Shown here: positions 51,153 to 59,686 of the stretch, one piece after another | Layout: each line of letters starts with the position of its first letter | How positions within the stretch are numbered: position 1 is the first letter of the stretch | NCBI GenBank assembly: GCA_001898225.1 | Contig: MKTJ01000058.1 | Coordinates: 413,364-477,363, forward strand | Origin: Chloroflexi bacterium 54-19 | Lineage (GTDB): Bacteria > Chloroflexota > Chloroflexia > Chloroheliales > Chloroheliaceae | Direction of reading: 5' to 3' | Length of the DNA stretch: 64,000 nucleotides | The notes under the pieces: generated by a model | What the model was told of the DNA's origin: nothing | Seen by the model: only the letters and a program-made list of their open reading frames with translations | Databases searched by the model: none | Translations under genes and position numbers: made by a program

Positions 51153-52979
51153 TTAGGCCCGGTAGCAGGGCGAAGGTTGGACCGCATCGTCACGCCAGCC
51201 GCACATGCCCTGGTTCGTGCCGGTGAGGATGTATTTACCGTCAAACTGCTGCTGGGTGTTGCCCGAACTGACCATATACCACTGGAACACCAGGTTGAAA
51301 TAACTGCCTTTCAGGTAATAGCGGTCGGAGAGGGTACCGAATATCGTCGTACCGCTTGAGCCATCCTGGGTGCCGGTCACGCTGCCGCCTGTCTGAGTCA
51401 GGTGGATAGTCTTGGTCAAACCCTGGAAGTTGACGTTCCATTTACCGCTCCAGCCGCAGCCTTCCGGTAAGGCGGACCCGCTCCGCACCCCGCACCACTG
51501 GTAAGCGGTCCGGTAACTGCCGCCGAAACTGCTGCCATTCCCGTACATTTCGAGGTGCAGAGTGTTGGAGGCCAGGGGGCCGTAAGTGCCGTCCAGGAAG
51601 GGCCGCCCGTAGATGCCGTTGACATTGGCGTTGACGGGTACATCGAGTGAAGCGTTGTAATCGCGATAGCTGCCGGAAACTTTATCGGCGTCCTGGGTCA
51701 GGGTCAGGGTGCTAAAGTTAGTGCCCCAGGTGCCGCTCCAACCACACCCGGCCGGTAAAGGTCCGCTGCGGACACCACACCACTGCTCGGTGTTGTTCCA
51801 GGTGCCTGTGAAGCCCTGGCCCCCGTTAGTCAACTGGAACTTGAAAACGTTGGCCGGGTTGTTGTTATAGTAGCCGCTCAGGACGTTGCCGGAGAGGGTG
51901 CCTTTCAGGGCGTAAGTATTGGTGTCGGCATACTCTTTGAAACTGCCGGTGACATTGTTGCCGTTCACGTTCAGGGTCACGATGGCGATATTGGTCTTCC
52001 AGGTGCCCTGAAAACCGCTCACCGTGCCGGGGCCGGTGCCCGATTCGACATAGCGCCACTGGTAGTAGTGCTGCCCCAGGTTGCCCATTTCGACCTTGTT
52101 GTTGGGCAGGGCCGGGTTGTAGGTCAGGACGCGCCGCTCGAACAACTGGACCAGCACCAGGCGGTCCACCCCGGCGATTTTGGTCGCGGCCCAGTAAGGT
52201 TCGCTGATAGCCAGGCCGAACACGTTACTGGTCGGGTCAACCGTATAAATCGGCTGGTTGTTGACGGTCGCGCCGTTACCGGGGTTGGTAACAGGGCCGA
52301 CCTGGTTTTTGAAGTTTTCAAAAGGGGCAGCGATGTTGTGTCCGGTCTGCGACTGGTAAGCGCCAATAGTGATATTTTCCGGCGGGGTAATCGTCGAAAC
52401 CGAACCATCCTTTGAAACGGCCTGGTTAATCAACTGGCCGACCGCGTTCGGTTTGGAATTACCATCGGCGTTACCAAGTGTAACAAGATTCTTGAAGGAG
52501 GCGTAGACCGGGGTATTCGGGTTAGATGCGACCGGGTCTCCGGCTACCTGGGTCTGGGAAGGGGACAGCGGGGTAAAAACGTTATCACCGTCCTGGCGCA
52601 TCCCGCTGACCAGTTCTTTTACAGCCAGCCCGGTCGTGACAAACCCGTTATTCGGGTTGTTTATTTCCATGCGGGCTTTGTCGAGATAAAGGACACGCCG
52701 GGTACCGCCCGGACTATCGGCGTAACTCTCGGTCAGGGTGGTTGGCGCTCCCGGCACGTTCGGGCCCCAGGTATAGGGCCGGTTAACACCGGGCGTACCG
52801 ACGAGATGGTCCTGTTCCAGCCAGCGGTTCTGGAAAGCGGTGACCCCACCAAAATCGGGGTCGGCGGCGCGAGCGACCAGGGCAAGGGCCGGTAAAAGAA
52901 TTGCCATCCCGGCCAGGGCCGGTAACAGCAGTTTGAGTCTGAGCCGCCTGAATACGGCTGGATACATGGGTCGTAACAT
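51153..52979 (-). CDS. Secreted protein with three C-terminal barrel-like repeats
   Basis: 608 aa. Signal peptide ends near residue 38 (ALVARAADP). Residues about 40-325 form a domain with FQNRWLEQDHLV, RRVLYLDKARMEIN and LVQLFERRVLTYNP, seen in secreted Chloroflexota proteins of unknown role. Three repeats of about 85-90 aa follow, each with GxWxTNxxxxTL, VTGSYxDY and the double-Cys ending WCGVRSGxLPxGCGWSG; the third is shorter. The repeats look like small beta-barrels. AGGAGC supports the start. Nothing suggests a catalytic site. Confidence 0.6.
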   Translation of the reverse strand: MLRPMYPAVFRRLRLKLLLPALAGMAILLPALALVARAADPDFGGVTAFQNRWLEQDHLVGTPGVNRPYTWGPNVPGAPTTLTESYADSPGGTRRVLYLDKARMEINNPNNGFVTTGLAVKELVSGMRQDGDNVFTPLSPSQTQVAGDPVASNPNTPVYASFKNLVTLGNADGNSKPNAVGQLINQAVSKDGSVSTITPPENITIGAYQSQTGHNIAAPFENFKNQVGPVTNPGNGATVNNQPIYTVDPTSNVFGLAISEPYWAATKIAGVDRLVLVQLFERRVLTYNPALPNNKVEMGNLGQHYYQWRYVESGTGPGTVSGFQGTWKTNIAIVTLNVNGNNVTGSFKEYADTNTYALKGTLSGNVLSGYYNNNPANVFKFQLTNGGQGFTGTWNNTEQWCGVRSGPLPAGCGWSGTWGTNFSTLTLTQDADKVSGSYRDYNASLDVPVNANVNGIYGRPFLDGTYGPLASNTLHLEMYGNGSSFGGSYRTAYQWCGVRSGSALPEGCGWSGKWNVNFQGLTKTIHLTQTGGSVTGTQDGSSGTTIFGTLSDRYYLKGSYFNLVFQWYMVSSGNTQQQFDGKYILTGTNQGMCGWRDDAVQPSPCYRA

Positions 52980-53321
52980 TTACTTTGCTCCTATTATTTA
53001 ATTCCTAACGAACTTCTTGAGGTTTGAAAAAATTTATGGGTCAGGGCTCTGACCAAGCAGGCTGCTTGCGTTGACAGCCTGCCCTGGCGATTGCGGAACC
53101 AGGTCAAAGCCCCGATGTTGAAGTAGGGTTGTTGGTAAAGATATTCTAGTATTGTCACTTTTCTTTTAGAAACCTTGTCTGGTTTCTGCCGATTGAAAAG
53201 CTTACTATCATCCTACCAGCGCAACATGCTGTTCATGTTCCGGTCAGTACCGGTTTATACCGGCCTGTGACCAGGCGCACACTCAATTTTTTTTCGAATT
53301 GGGGAAATTTATGAAAATAAA
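52980..53321. other. Intergenic region, nothing recognised
   Basis: 342 bp upstream of the secreted-protein gene. It contains the promoter in all likelihood, but no consensus or repeat stands out. Confidence 0.4.
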
Positions 53322-53355
53322 AAGCTTCACCCACCCAAATGGTGAGGTGAAGCTT
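53322..53355 (-). terminator. Intrinsic terminator of the xylulokinase gene
   Basis: AAGCTTCACC/GGTGAAGCTT 10-bp stem; on the minus strand it is followed by TTTATTTTCAT. Confidence 0.8.
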
Positions 53356-53363
53356 CGCGGGCC

Positions 53364-54896
53364 TTAACCCAGTTTCGGGTAAAGCGTTTTGAGACGGGCG
53401 TAAAGCTCGTTGTAAATCGGGTAGTAGCGGGCGTAGACCTCGGCGGCCTGCGGGTCCGGTTGGGTCGAGGTAGTCACTTTGATTGTGGCTTCACAGGCGG
53501 CGGCGACCGACGGCCAGAACCCAGCCCCGACCCCGGCCAGCAGGGCTGCCCCGTAAGCCGGGCCTTCGCTGGCGTTGACGGTCACGACTTCCCGGTTGAA
53601 GGTATCGGCCTGGATTTGCCGCCAGAGCGGGCTTTTCCCGCCCCCGCCACTGGCCCGGATTTCGGCCACGCTCACGCCCATTTCCAGGAGGATTTCGAGC
53701 GAGTCTTTCAGGCTGTACGAAACACCTTCTAGGACCGAGCGGGTCAGGTGGGCGCGATGATGGGCGGCGGTCAGGCCGAACCAGACCCCACGCGCCTGGG
53801 GGTCAAGAATAGGGGTGCGTTCGCCCATCAGGTAGGGCAGGAAGATTAAACCTTCGCTACCCGCCGGGGCGGTGGCCGCCGTTTCGGTCAGGACCGCGTA
53901 AATATCTTTCCCGCTGGCCTGGGCGGCTTCTATTTCCAGTGGCCCGGCCACTTCATCCCGGAACCAGCGAAAGGACAACCCGGCCCCCTGGGTCACGCCC
54001 ATGACGTGCCAGGCACCTGGGACGGCGTGGCAGAAAGTGTGGACTCGCCCGCCCTTATCGCGGGCCGGGGCTTCGGCGTAGGCGAAAACGACCCCGCTTG
54101 AGCCAATCGTGCTGCTGACCAGGCCGGGCCGTACGACTCCGTTACCGACCGCCCCGGCAGCCTGGTCGCCCCCGCCGCCCACTACCGGTGTCCCGGCGGC
54201 TAGCCCGAGTTCATCGGCAGCCTGGGCGTGGACCCGCCCGCTGATTTCCTGCGATTCGTAGACCGCCGGTAACAGGTCGGGGTCAAGTTCGAGCAAGCGG
54301 AGCATTTCCGCCGACCAGCGCCGGTTTGCGACATCGAACAGCAAAGTGCCGCTGGCGTCTGAGACCTCGCTGGCATACTCGCCGGTCAGGCGATAACGGA
54401 TAAAATCTTTGGGCAAAAGAAACTTGCGGGCGCGGCTCCACTGTTCGGGCCGATACTGGCGAATCCAGAGCAGTTTAGGTGCGCTAAAGCCGACCAGGGC
54501 CGGGTTGGCGGTCAGTTCGATAAGGCGTTCCGCCCCGACTGTTTCGGTAATGTAATCGCATTGAGCCTGGGTGCGGCCATCGGCCCAGATGAGGGACGGC
54601 CCAGTTACTGCCCCGTTCTCGTCTAGCAGGACCACGCCGTGCATCTGGCCCGAAAGACCGATAGAGGCCACCTCGAAGGCGGGTCCGATTTCCTGGCGGG
54701 CCTGTTGTAGCGCGCCCCGGACCGCCTTGACGGCCCCTTCCCACCAATCCTCCGGGTTTTGTTCGGCCCAGAGCGGACGTGGCGCATCGAGCGGATATTC
54801 ACTGGTCGCCCCGGCTACCACTCGTCCGTCCGCGCCATCCACGACAATCGCTCTCGCGCCGGTAGTGCCCAGGTCAATCCCTAAAAAGTAGCTCAT
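53364..54896 (-). CDS. xylB: Xylulokinase
   Basis: 510 aa, the normal length. FGGY kinase phosphorylating D-xylulose for the pentose phosphate pathway. N-terminal phosphate-binding FLGIDLGTTGARAIVV, xylulokinase-typical LSGQMHGVVLLDE (substrate contact), catalytic-base region LIWADGRTQAQ, and ATP-binding GGGGDQAAGAVGNGVV. The C-terminal FGGY signature is ASGGGGKSPLWRQIQADTF. It is monocistronic; a xylose isomerase gene is not in the window. Confidence 0.95.
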   Translation of the reverse strand: MSYFLGIDLGTTGARAIVVDGADGRVVAGATSEYPLDAPRPLWAEQNPEDWWEGAVKAVRGALQQARQEIGPAFEVASIGLSGQMHGVVLLDENGAVTGPSLIWADGRTQAQCDYITETVGAERLIELTANPALVGFSAPKLLWIRQYRPEQWSRARKFLLPKDFIRYRLTGEYASEVSDASGTLLFDVANRRWSAEMLRLLELDPDLLPAVYESQEISGRVHAQAADELGLAAGTPVVGGGGDQAAGAVGNGVVRPGLVSSTIGSSGVVFAYAEAPARDKGGRVHTFCHAVPGAWHVMGVTQGAGLSFRWFRDEVAGPLEIEAAQASGKDIYAVLTETAATAPAGSEGLIFLPYLMGERTPILDPQARGVWFGLTAAHHRAHLTRSVLEGVSYSLKDSLEILLEMGVSVAEIRASGGGGKSPLWRQIQADTFNREVVTVNASEGPAYGAALLAGVGAGFWPSVAAACEATIKVTTSTQPDPQAAEVYARYYPIYNELYARLKTLYPKLG

Positions 54897-55046
54897 CGCA
54901 ACCTCATTGTTTTTAGTTTGTGATTAAAAATGTGGCATAAGAATAAATATCCACCCTATTTTACACGATTTGAGCTTGCTACGTGCGCATTCGGGCAGGG
55001 TTGAACGATTCTTATTTCGACCCACCCTGCCTGGATTTAAAAAAGC

Positions 55047-56108
55047 TTAGCGAAATTCATCGAGCCGGACCTCGCGGTTTTCTGCCGCCGAACGATAGAT
55101 TGCCAGGATGATTTCGAGGGGCCGTAGGGCGTCGCGCCCGGTAATCGCGGGGGCGCGGTCTTCTAAAACAGCTTCGGCAAAATCAATAATCTGGGCCGTA
55201 TGCAGGGCATGGGGAGTAGGTAGTGGGTCAGAGGGTTTTTGACCGGCCTGCATTTCCCCGACTTTCTGGCTGATGCCGTAGCTGGGAATCTCGCCCAACT
55301 CGGCCTTGCTGTAATAGCCTTTCAGGACATCCTTTTCGATAAGGGCGGTGGCGTCTTCGCCGTGAATCGCCAGTGTTTCGGGCAAACCGGGAAATACCGC
55401 CGTGCTGCCGGTAATCGAGCCGAGCGCGCCGTTGGCGAACCGCAGGATGGCAATCGCCAGGTCCTCCACCTCGATTTTGTGGGTGACCGTCCTGACCTCG
55501 GCGGTGATAGCTTCGACCGGACCAAGGAGCCATTGGAGCAGGTCAATATAATGGACACCCTGGTTCATGAGCGCGCCCCCGCCATCGAGAGCTTTGGTGC
55601 CGCGCCATTCCCCGCTATCGTAATACTGCTGGGAGCGGTACCACTTGGTGCTGGCCTCGCCCAGGACCATCGGGCCAAATTCACCCGCGTCAATCGCCTT
55701 TTTCACCTTTACGATGTCGGGCGCGAACCGGTGCTGGCTGATTACTCCCAGCTTTACCCCGGCTGCTTCGCAGGCTTCAATCAATTTCAGGGCCGCTTCC
55801 CGGCTGACATCAATCGGTTTTTCGACCAGGACGTGTTTTCCGGCGGCAGCCACCGCCGCACCAACCGTCGAGTGAAAACCGCTGGGCAGCAGGATGTTAA
55901 CCACGTCCAGGCCGGGGTGAGCCAGGAAAGCGGCCTGGTCGGTATAGAAAGGCACATCGTAGCGTTCGCCGATTTTCTGAGCGCGCACCGGGTCAATATC
56001 GCAGACCGCCACCAGGTGAGCGTTAGGGGCATCAGTTATCGCGTCCCCATGTGTCGGGGCGATTACTCCACAGCCGATAATGCCAAAACCTACCGAATTC
56101 GAACGCAT
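55047..56108 (-). CDS. Gfo/Idh/MocA family oxidoreductase
   Basis: 353 aa. NAD(P)-binding Rossmann domain with GIIGCGVIAPTHGDA at the N-terminus and the EKP motif VLVEKPIDV (about 94-102). The C-terminal alpha/beta domain shows GGGALMNQGVHYIDLLQWLL with the catalytic-type His. It oxidises or reduces a sugar or cyclitol; the substrate is unknown. It is 150 bp upstream of xylB on the same strand, so a shared sugar role is possible. Confidence 0.93.
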   Translation of the reverse strand: MRSNSVGFGIIGCGVIAPTHGDAITDAPNAHLVAVCDIDPVRAQKIGERYDVPFYTDQAAFLAHPGLDVVNILLPSGFHSTVGAAVAAAGKHVLVEKPIDVSREAALKLIEACEAAGVKLGVISQHRFAPDIVKVKKAIDAGEFGPMVLGEASTKWYRSQQYYDSGEWRGTKALDGGGALMNQGVHYIDLLQWLLGPVEAITAEVRTVTHKIEVEDLAIAILRFANGALGSITGSTAVFPGLPETLAIHGEDATALIEKDVLKGYYSKAELGEIPSYGISQKVGEMQAGQKPSDPLPTPHALHTAQIIDFAEAVLEDRAPAITGRDALRPLEIILAIYRSAAENREVRLDEFR

Positions 56109-56331
56109 TTAAAGCCTCCAATTTTTCTATTTGTTTACCCGGATAGATAAATAGTTGCTATAATTTCCACGCAATAATATACCACCTCACATGCCCCTTT
56201 ACTGTTTGGATTTTCATGCTAGGATGCATGGTATAAATTATTAACAACGCTGTTGTACGCTATGCAAGGTGTCCAGGGAAACTGAATATAACCCTTTCAA
56301 GGTCAAATGTGCAAGTAGTGAGGATTTGGGG

Positions 56332-56682
56332 TTGAGTTTAACAATTTTATTTGCCGAGGATGAAGCAAATGTCAGGAGTGTCCTGACGACTTTTCTTGAG
56401 ATAATCGGTTACCAGGTAACTCAAGCAGCAAACGGGCTTGAAGGGTTAAACCTGTTAAAAAAGGCGAAGTATGACCTGGTGATTACAGATATAAATATGC
56501 CGGTTATGAGTGGGAACGAGCTGATTTCAAATATTGCGGGCTTGCCCGACCCGCCCCCTGTGATAGCATTGTGTGGGGATATTGGCGAAGTCTCACCTAA
56601 TTCGGCAGTCACCGAAATAGTATCCAAGCCGGTGAGCATTCACACCCTCAAAGCGGTGGTGCAGCGCGTTTTGCCGGAATGA
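56332..56682 (+). CDS. Single-domain response regulator (REC only)
   Basis: 116 aa from the TTG at 56332 (GAGGA 7 bp upstream); a GTG at 56269 would add 21 residues not typical of the family. Receiver fold with acidic AEDE, phospho-acceptor Asp53 (VITDINMPVMSG) and conserved Lys in VSKPVS. The usual Thr/Ser of the switch is replaced: VIALCGDIG has Cys at that place. It has no output domain, so it works through protein contacts. No kinase is adjacent. Confidence 0.85.
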   Translation: MSLTILFAEDEANVRSVLTTFLEIIGYQVTQAANGLEGLNLLKKAKYDLVITDINMPVMSGNELISNIAGLPDPPPVIALCGDIGEVSPNSAVTEIVSKPVSIHTLKAVVQRVLPE

Positions 56683-56726
56683 TACCGGCCGGGATACCTC
56701 AAGTTTAGAGTTTTTGCGGGGCAATC

Positions 56727-57359
56727 TTACTTGCCGTCGGGGGAACCGGCCAGGAGTAGTTCCTCGGCAGTGGGTTCGATAGGTAAGTCCCAGTGGCCGC
56801 CAAAGACGAACTCGCTTAATGGCTTGCGGGTGCGGGTTTGCACCTCGCGTTCTTGAAGCGGTTCCGGCAGGTCTTCCACCCGGCCTGAATAACCAATGGC
56901 GATAACTGTAAGCGGCTTGAATGATTCAGGAATTTCAAAAAGCTCGCGGACCTGGTCGCGGTCGAAGCCGCCCATCTGGTGGACCTGGAGACCAACCGCT
57001 TCGGCCTGGATACTCATGTGGGCGACCGATTGGCCCAGGTCGTAATAGGCGTAGGCTTCCGAGCCGGGCCGCTCCGGGTTCGGCCTGGCTACCGCCAGGA
57101 TGAGGACCGGGACATTTTTGGCCCAAACTTTATTAAAACCGGCCAGGGCTTCGACCAGTTTTTCGTGTTCGGGCTGGTCGCTGGTAGTCACCACGAAGGA
57201 CCAGGGCTGGCTATTGCCCCCGGACGGGGACCAGCGGGCCGCCTCAAACAGGCTGAATAGTTTTTCGGGTTCAACCGACCGGGTGGAAAAAGCCCTGGGG
57301 CTCCAGCGGCCTTTGAGCAGCTCATGAATATCGTATTTTGTTTCGGCTAGTTTTTCCAT
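56727..57359 (-). CDS. Nitroreductase family protein
   Basis: 210 aa. FMN-dependent flavoprotein: GRWSPRAFSTRSVEPEKLF and AARWSPSGGNSQPWSFVV bind FMN phosphate, and GLQVHQMGGFDRDQVRELF is typical of the family. It reduces nitro- or quinone-type compounds with NAD(P)H. It is divergent from an HxlR-type regulator, the usual partner of such genes. Confidence 0.93.
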   Translation of the reverse strand: MEKLAETKYDIHELLKGRWSPRAFSTRSVEPEKLFSLFEAARWSPSGGNSQPWSFVVTTSDQPEHEKLVEALAGFNKVWAKNVPVLILAVARPNPERPGSEAYAYYDLGQSVAHMSIQAEAVGLQVHQMGGFDRDQVRELFEIPESFKPLTVIAIGYSGRVEDLPEPLQEREVQTRTRKPLSEFVFGGHWDLPIEPTAEELLLAGSPDGK

Positions 57360-57617
57360 AATCTCACTTAATCTCGCTTCTTCTTTTTATTAAACGCATA
57401 AATAATCCGGCAACCCTCGGTTGCCCGCGCTATTCTCATATATTGATTGGGCTGCTCTGACCGCCAGGCGCAACGGCAGTGTCCGGCCTGGCAAAATTGG
57501 TGGGTTTTTATAAAACGCTTCCCCCGGTTTTTTCGTAATTGTACAAACAACCGGGTAGATTTCTGCAATTATTTCGCAGCTCAGCCGCTATGAAATTCAT
57601 AGTGACTATGTATATGG

Positions 57618-57641
57618 TATAATATAACTCCAGTAGGAGTT
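57618..57641 (+). promoter_or_regulatory. Promoter -10 and palindromic operator of the HxlR gene
   Basis: TATAAT (57618-57623) is followed at once by the 16-bp perfect palindrome AACTCCAGTAGGAGTT (57626-57641), which would cover the start of transcription. It fits autorepression by the HxlR protein encoded downstream. No strong -35 is visible. Confidence 0.6.
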
Positions 57642-57673
57642 TGTCAAGTTTTTGGAAAGGCCCAGGTGAAACT

Positions 57674-58114
57674 ATGGGTAAAAATGCCTTTCCCGATGTA
57701 CCACTATCCCAGGATAGTTTGTCGGGGAAAGAAGAAGTCGATAAAAAGGCGGTAGCCCGGTCGGCGCGGCTGCTGGGGGATACCTGGCTACTTTTGATAA
57801 TTTGTGAGCTGCTGGAAGGGACCAAGCGGTTTGGTGAGATACAGGAAGCGCTCGGCAAAAATAATCCCCGTGGCGTGAATCCCCAGACCCTTTCGGGCCG
57901 CTTAAAACAGCTAGAACATTGCGGTATCATCACTCGCAAGGCTTACGCCGAAATACCACCCCGTGTTGAGTACGAGTTGACCGAGAAAGGTTTTGGCGTG
58001 ACCGAAATCGTGACGGCCCTGGAAGCGTTCGGCCAGAAGCACATGTACGAGGAAATTGAAGCGACCTTGCCCTGTCCGGGTTCCGGTCAATGTCCTCCCC
58101 AGTCTGAGTTCTAA
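57674..58114 (+). CDS. HxlR-family transcriptional regulator
   Basis: 146 aa. Winged helix (about 30-130) with KKAVARSARLLGDTWLLLII, RFGEIQEALGK, NPQTLSGRLKQLEHCGII and the wing PRVEYELTEKG. The ATG at 57674 has AGGTG 5 bp upstream. The lone Cys in LEHCGII is at a position that can be redox-sensitive in relatives. It is divergent from the nitroreductase at 56727, which it probably controls, and has a palindrome at its own promoter. Confidence 0.92.
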   Translation: MGKNAFPDVPLSQDSLSGKEEVDKKAVARSARLLGDTWLLLIICELLEGTKRFGEIQEALGKNNPRGVNPQTLSGRLKQLEHCGIITRKAYAEIPPRVEYELTEKGFGVTEIVTALEAFGQKHMYEEIEATLPCPGSGQCPPQSEF

Positions 58115-58165
58115 AGTTAAGGCTTTTACCGGGCAAAAATAGACTTATACCAAGTCCGGTTGAAC

Positions 58166-58306
58166 ATTTGTCACGTCCTTCGGGTGCGAGGGAACCGAGG
58201 AATCTTGGGCACCCGTTTATGGGTACCGTTGGACAACTATTATGCTTTAGCCCAACGGGCCGGCGGGTACCCTTTGGGTGCCTTCACTTCGTTCAGGATG
58301 ACAAAG
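58166..58306. repeat. MITE-like dispersed repeat, copy 2
   Basis: A 141-bp element with ends ATTTGTCACGTCCT and AGGATGACAAAG in imperfect inverted orientation. Its first 40 bases match the minus-strand reading of the element at 31841-31954, and the other ends also correspond. No gene inside. Confidence 0.55.
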
Positions 58307-58345
58307 TAGAGTTTTTATACGTACTTGGTATTAAACCATTTGAAC

Positions 58346-58401
58346 AATAAAAGAAGCGGCTGGTGGTATCTTCGAAGATACCACCAGCCGCTTCTTTTAT
58401 T
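58346..58401. terminator. 56-bp perfect palindrome, bidirectional terminator
   Basis: Every base from 58346 to 58401 pairs about the centre TTCGAA, giving a stem of up to 26 bp ending in A and T runs (AATAAAAGAAGCGG at the outer side). It lies between convergent transcripts (HxlR and acyl-CoA dehydrogenase). Confidence 0.85.
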
Positions 58402-58424
58402 TTATAGGCTCCGAAAGATGGCCG

Positions 58425-59681
58425 CTATTGTAATTCTTTGCTGCTGTAGCCGAGCAAGCGCCGGGCCACAATCAGGCGGTTAATCTGGCCGGTGCCCTCG
58501 TAAAGGTCGTTAATCTTGGCGTCGCGCATCCACTTCTCGACCAGGTTCTTGCAGGAATAACCTTCCGGCCCCAGGATTTCCACCGCTTTCTGGGTAATCC
58601 AGGTCACGGCTTCGCCTGCCTTGGCTTTGGACATCGAGGCTTCCATCGAGTTTGAAATCCCGGCGTCCATCTGCCAGGCTGCCCGCAGCACCAGCAACCA
58701 GGCCGCCCTTAGCTGGGCTTCCATCCGTAGAACATCGCGCAGGACCGCGCTCTGGCGGTGATAGGGCAGGTCGTAGCGGACCGGCACCCCGTTCTTTTCG
58801 AGATGTTCCTTGACATAATCCACGGAGGCGCGGGCAATGCCGATAGCACTGGCCGCCACGCCGGGCCGGGTCGAGTCAAAGGTCTTCATGGCCCCGGCGA
58901 AGCCCTTGTTTCCCTCGCGGGATTGCTGAACCTCCGGGCTGCCCAAAATGTTGTCAAAGGGAATCCGGCAATCGTTGAAACTAATCGCCGCTGTATCGCT
59001 GGACCGGATGCCGTGTTTCTTTTCAAGCCGGACGATTTTCATGCCCGGCGTGCCGCTTTCGACCACGAAACTTTTCATCCCGGCCCGGCCTGCCCTGGGG
59101 TCAATCGTGGCCCAGACCACGATAAGGCCCGGCGACTTTTCCCCGGCCATATAGCCGCTGGTGACGAAAATCTTCTCGCCGTTCAGAATCCATTCTTTGC
59201 CGTCCTCGGAGAGCCGGGCCGAGGTCCGAATGTTGGCCGTATCGCTACCGGCCTGGGGTTCGGTCATCGCCATCGCGCCCCATTTCGGTTCGCCCTCGCT
59301 AAAGCGGCGCAAGAACCGCTCTTTCTGGTCAGGGGTGCCAACCGCTTCGATGGCCGCCCCGCCCAGACCGCCGCCCGGCGTGCTGAGATACAGCCCGGCG
59401 TCACCCCAGCTAAGACCTTCGATGGTGTGCATCAAAAGCAGGTAACGGTATTTCATCACGTTCTCGCCGTTCCCGGCGTCGACCTCTTTGGCCGGTTTGC
59501 CCCGGAAGCCCGCGTTGGCCCCACTTTTCCACATCACGTTGATGTAATCCCAGGGGCGGTCGTGTTCGTGTTCGTCAAACTGGCGCGAAAGCGGGCGCAT
59601 CACCTGGACCGCGACATTGTGAATCAGGTCGACCTGCTTCTGTATTCCACCGGGAACTTCAAAATCAATCATAGTTGCCAC
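58425..59681 (-). CDS. Acyl-CoA dehydrogenase
   Basis: 418 aa. FAD-dependent dehydrogenase with the family signatures WGAMAMTEPQAGSDTANIRT, GEKIFVTSGYMAG and a C-terminal QKAVEILGPEGYSCKNLVEK with DAKINDLYEGTGQINRLIV. The EGTG loop binds FAD and the catalytic Glu is found in DLYEGT. It oxidises an acyl-CoA; chain specificity is unknown. It starts 5 bp after the stop of another acyl-CoA dehydrogenase, so both may form one unit acting on the same pathway. Confidence 0.94.
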   Translation of the reverse strand: MATMIDFEVPGGIQKQVDLIHNVAVQVMRPLSRQFDEHEHDRPWDYINVMWKSGANAGFRGKPAKEVDAGNGENVMKYRYLLLMHTIEGLSWGDAGLYLSTPGGGLGGAAIEAVGTPDQKERFLRRFSEGEPKWGAMAMTEPQAGSDTANIRTSARLSEDGKEWILNGEKIFVTSGYMAGEKSPGLIVVWATIDPRAGRAGMKSFVVESGTPGMKIVRLEKKHGIRSSDTAAISFNDCRIPFDNILGSPEVQQSREGNKGFAGAMKTFDSTRPGVAASAIGIARASVDYVKEHLEKNGVPVRYDLPYHRQSAVLRDVLRMEAQLRAAWLLVLRAAWQMDAGISNSMEASMSKAKAGEAVTWITQKAVEILGPEGYSCKNLVEKWMRDAKINDLYEGTGQINRLIVARRLLGYSSKELQ

Positions 59682-59686
59682 CCCTT

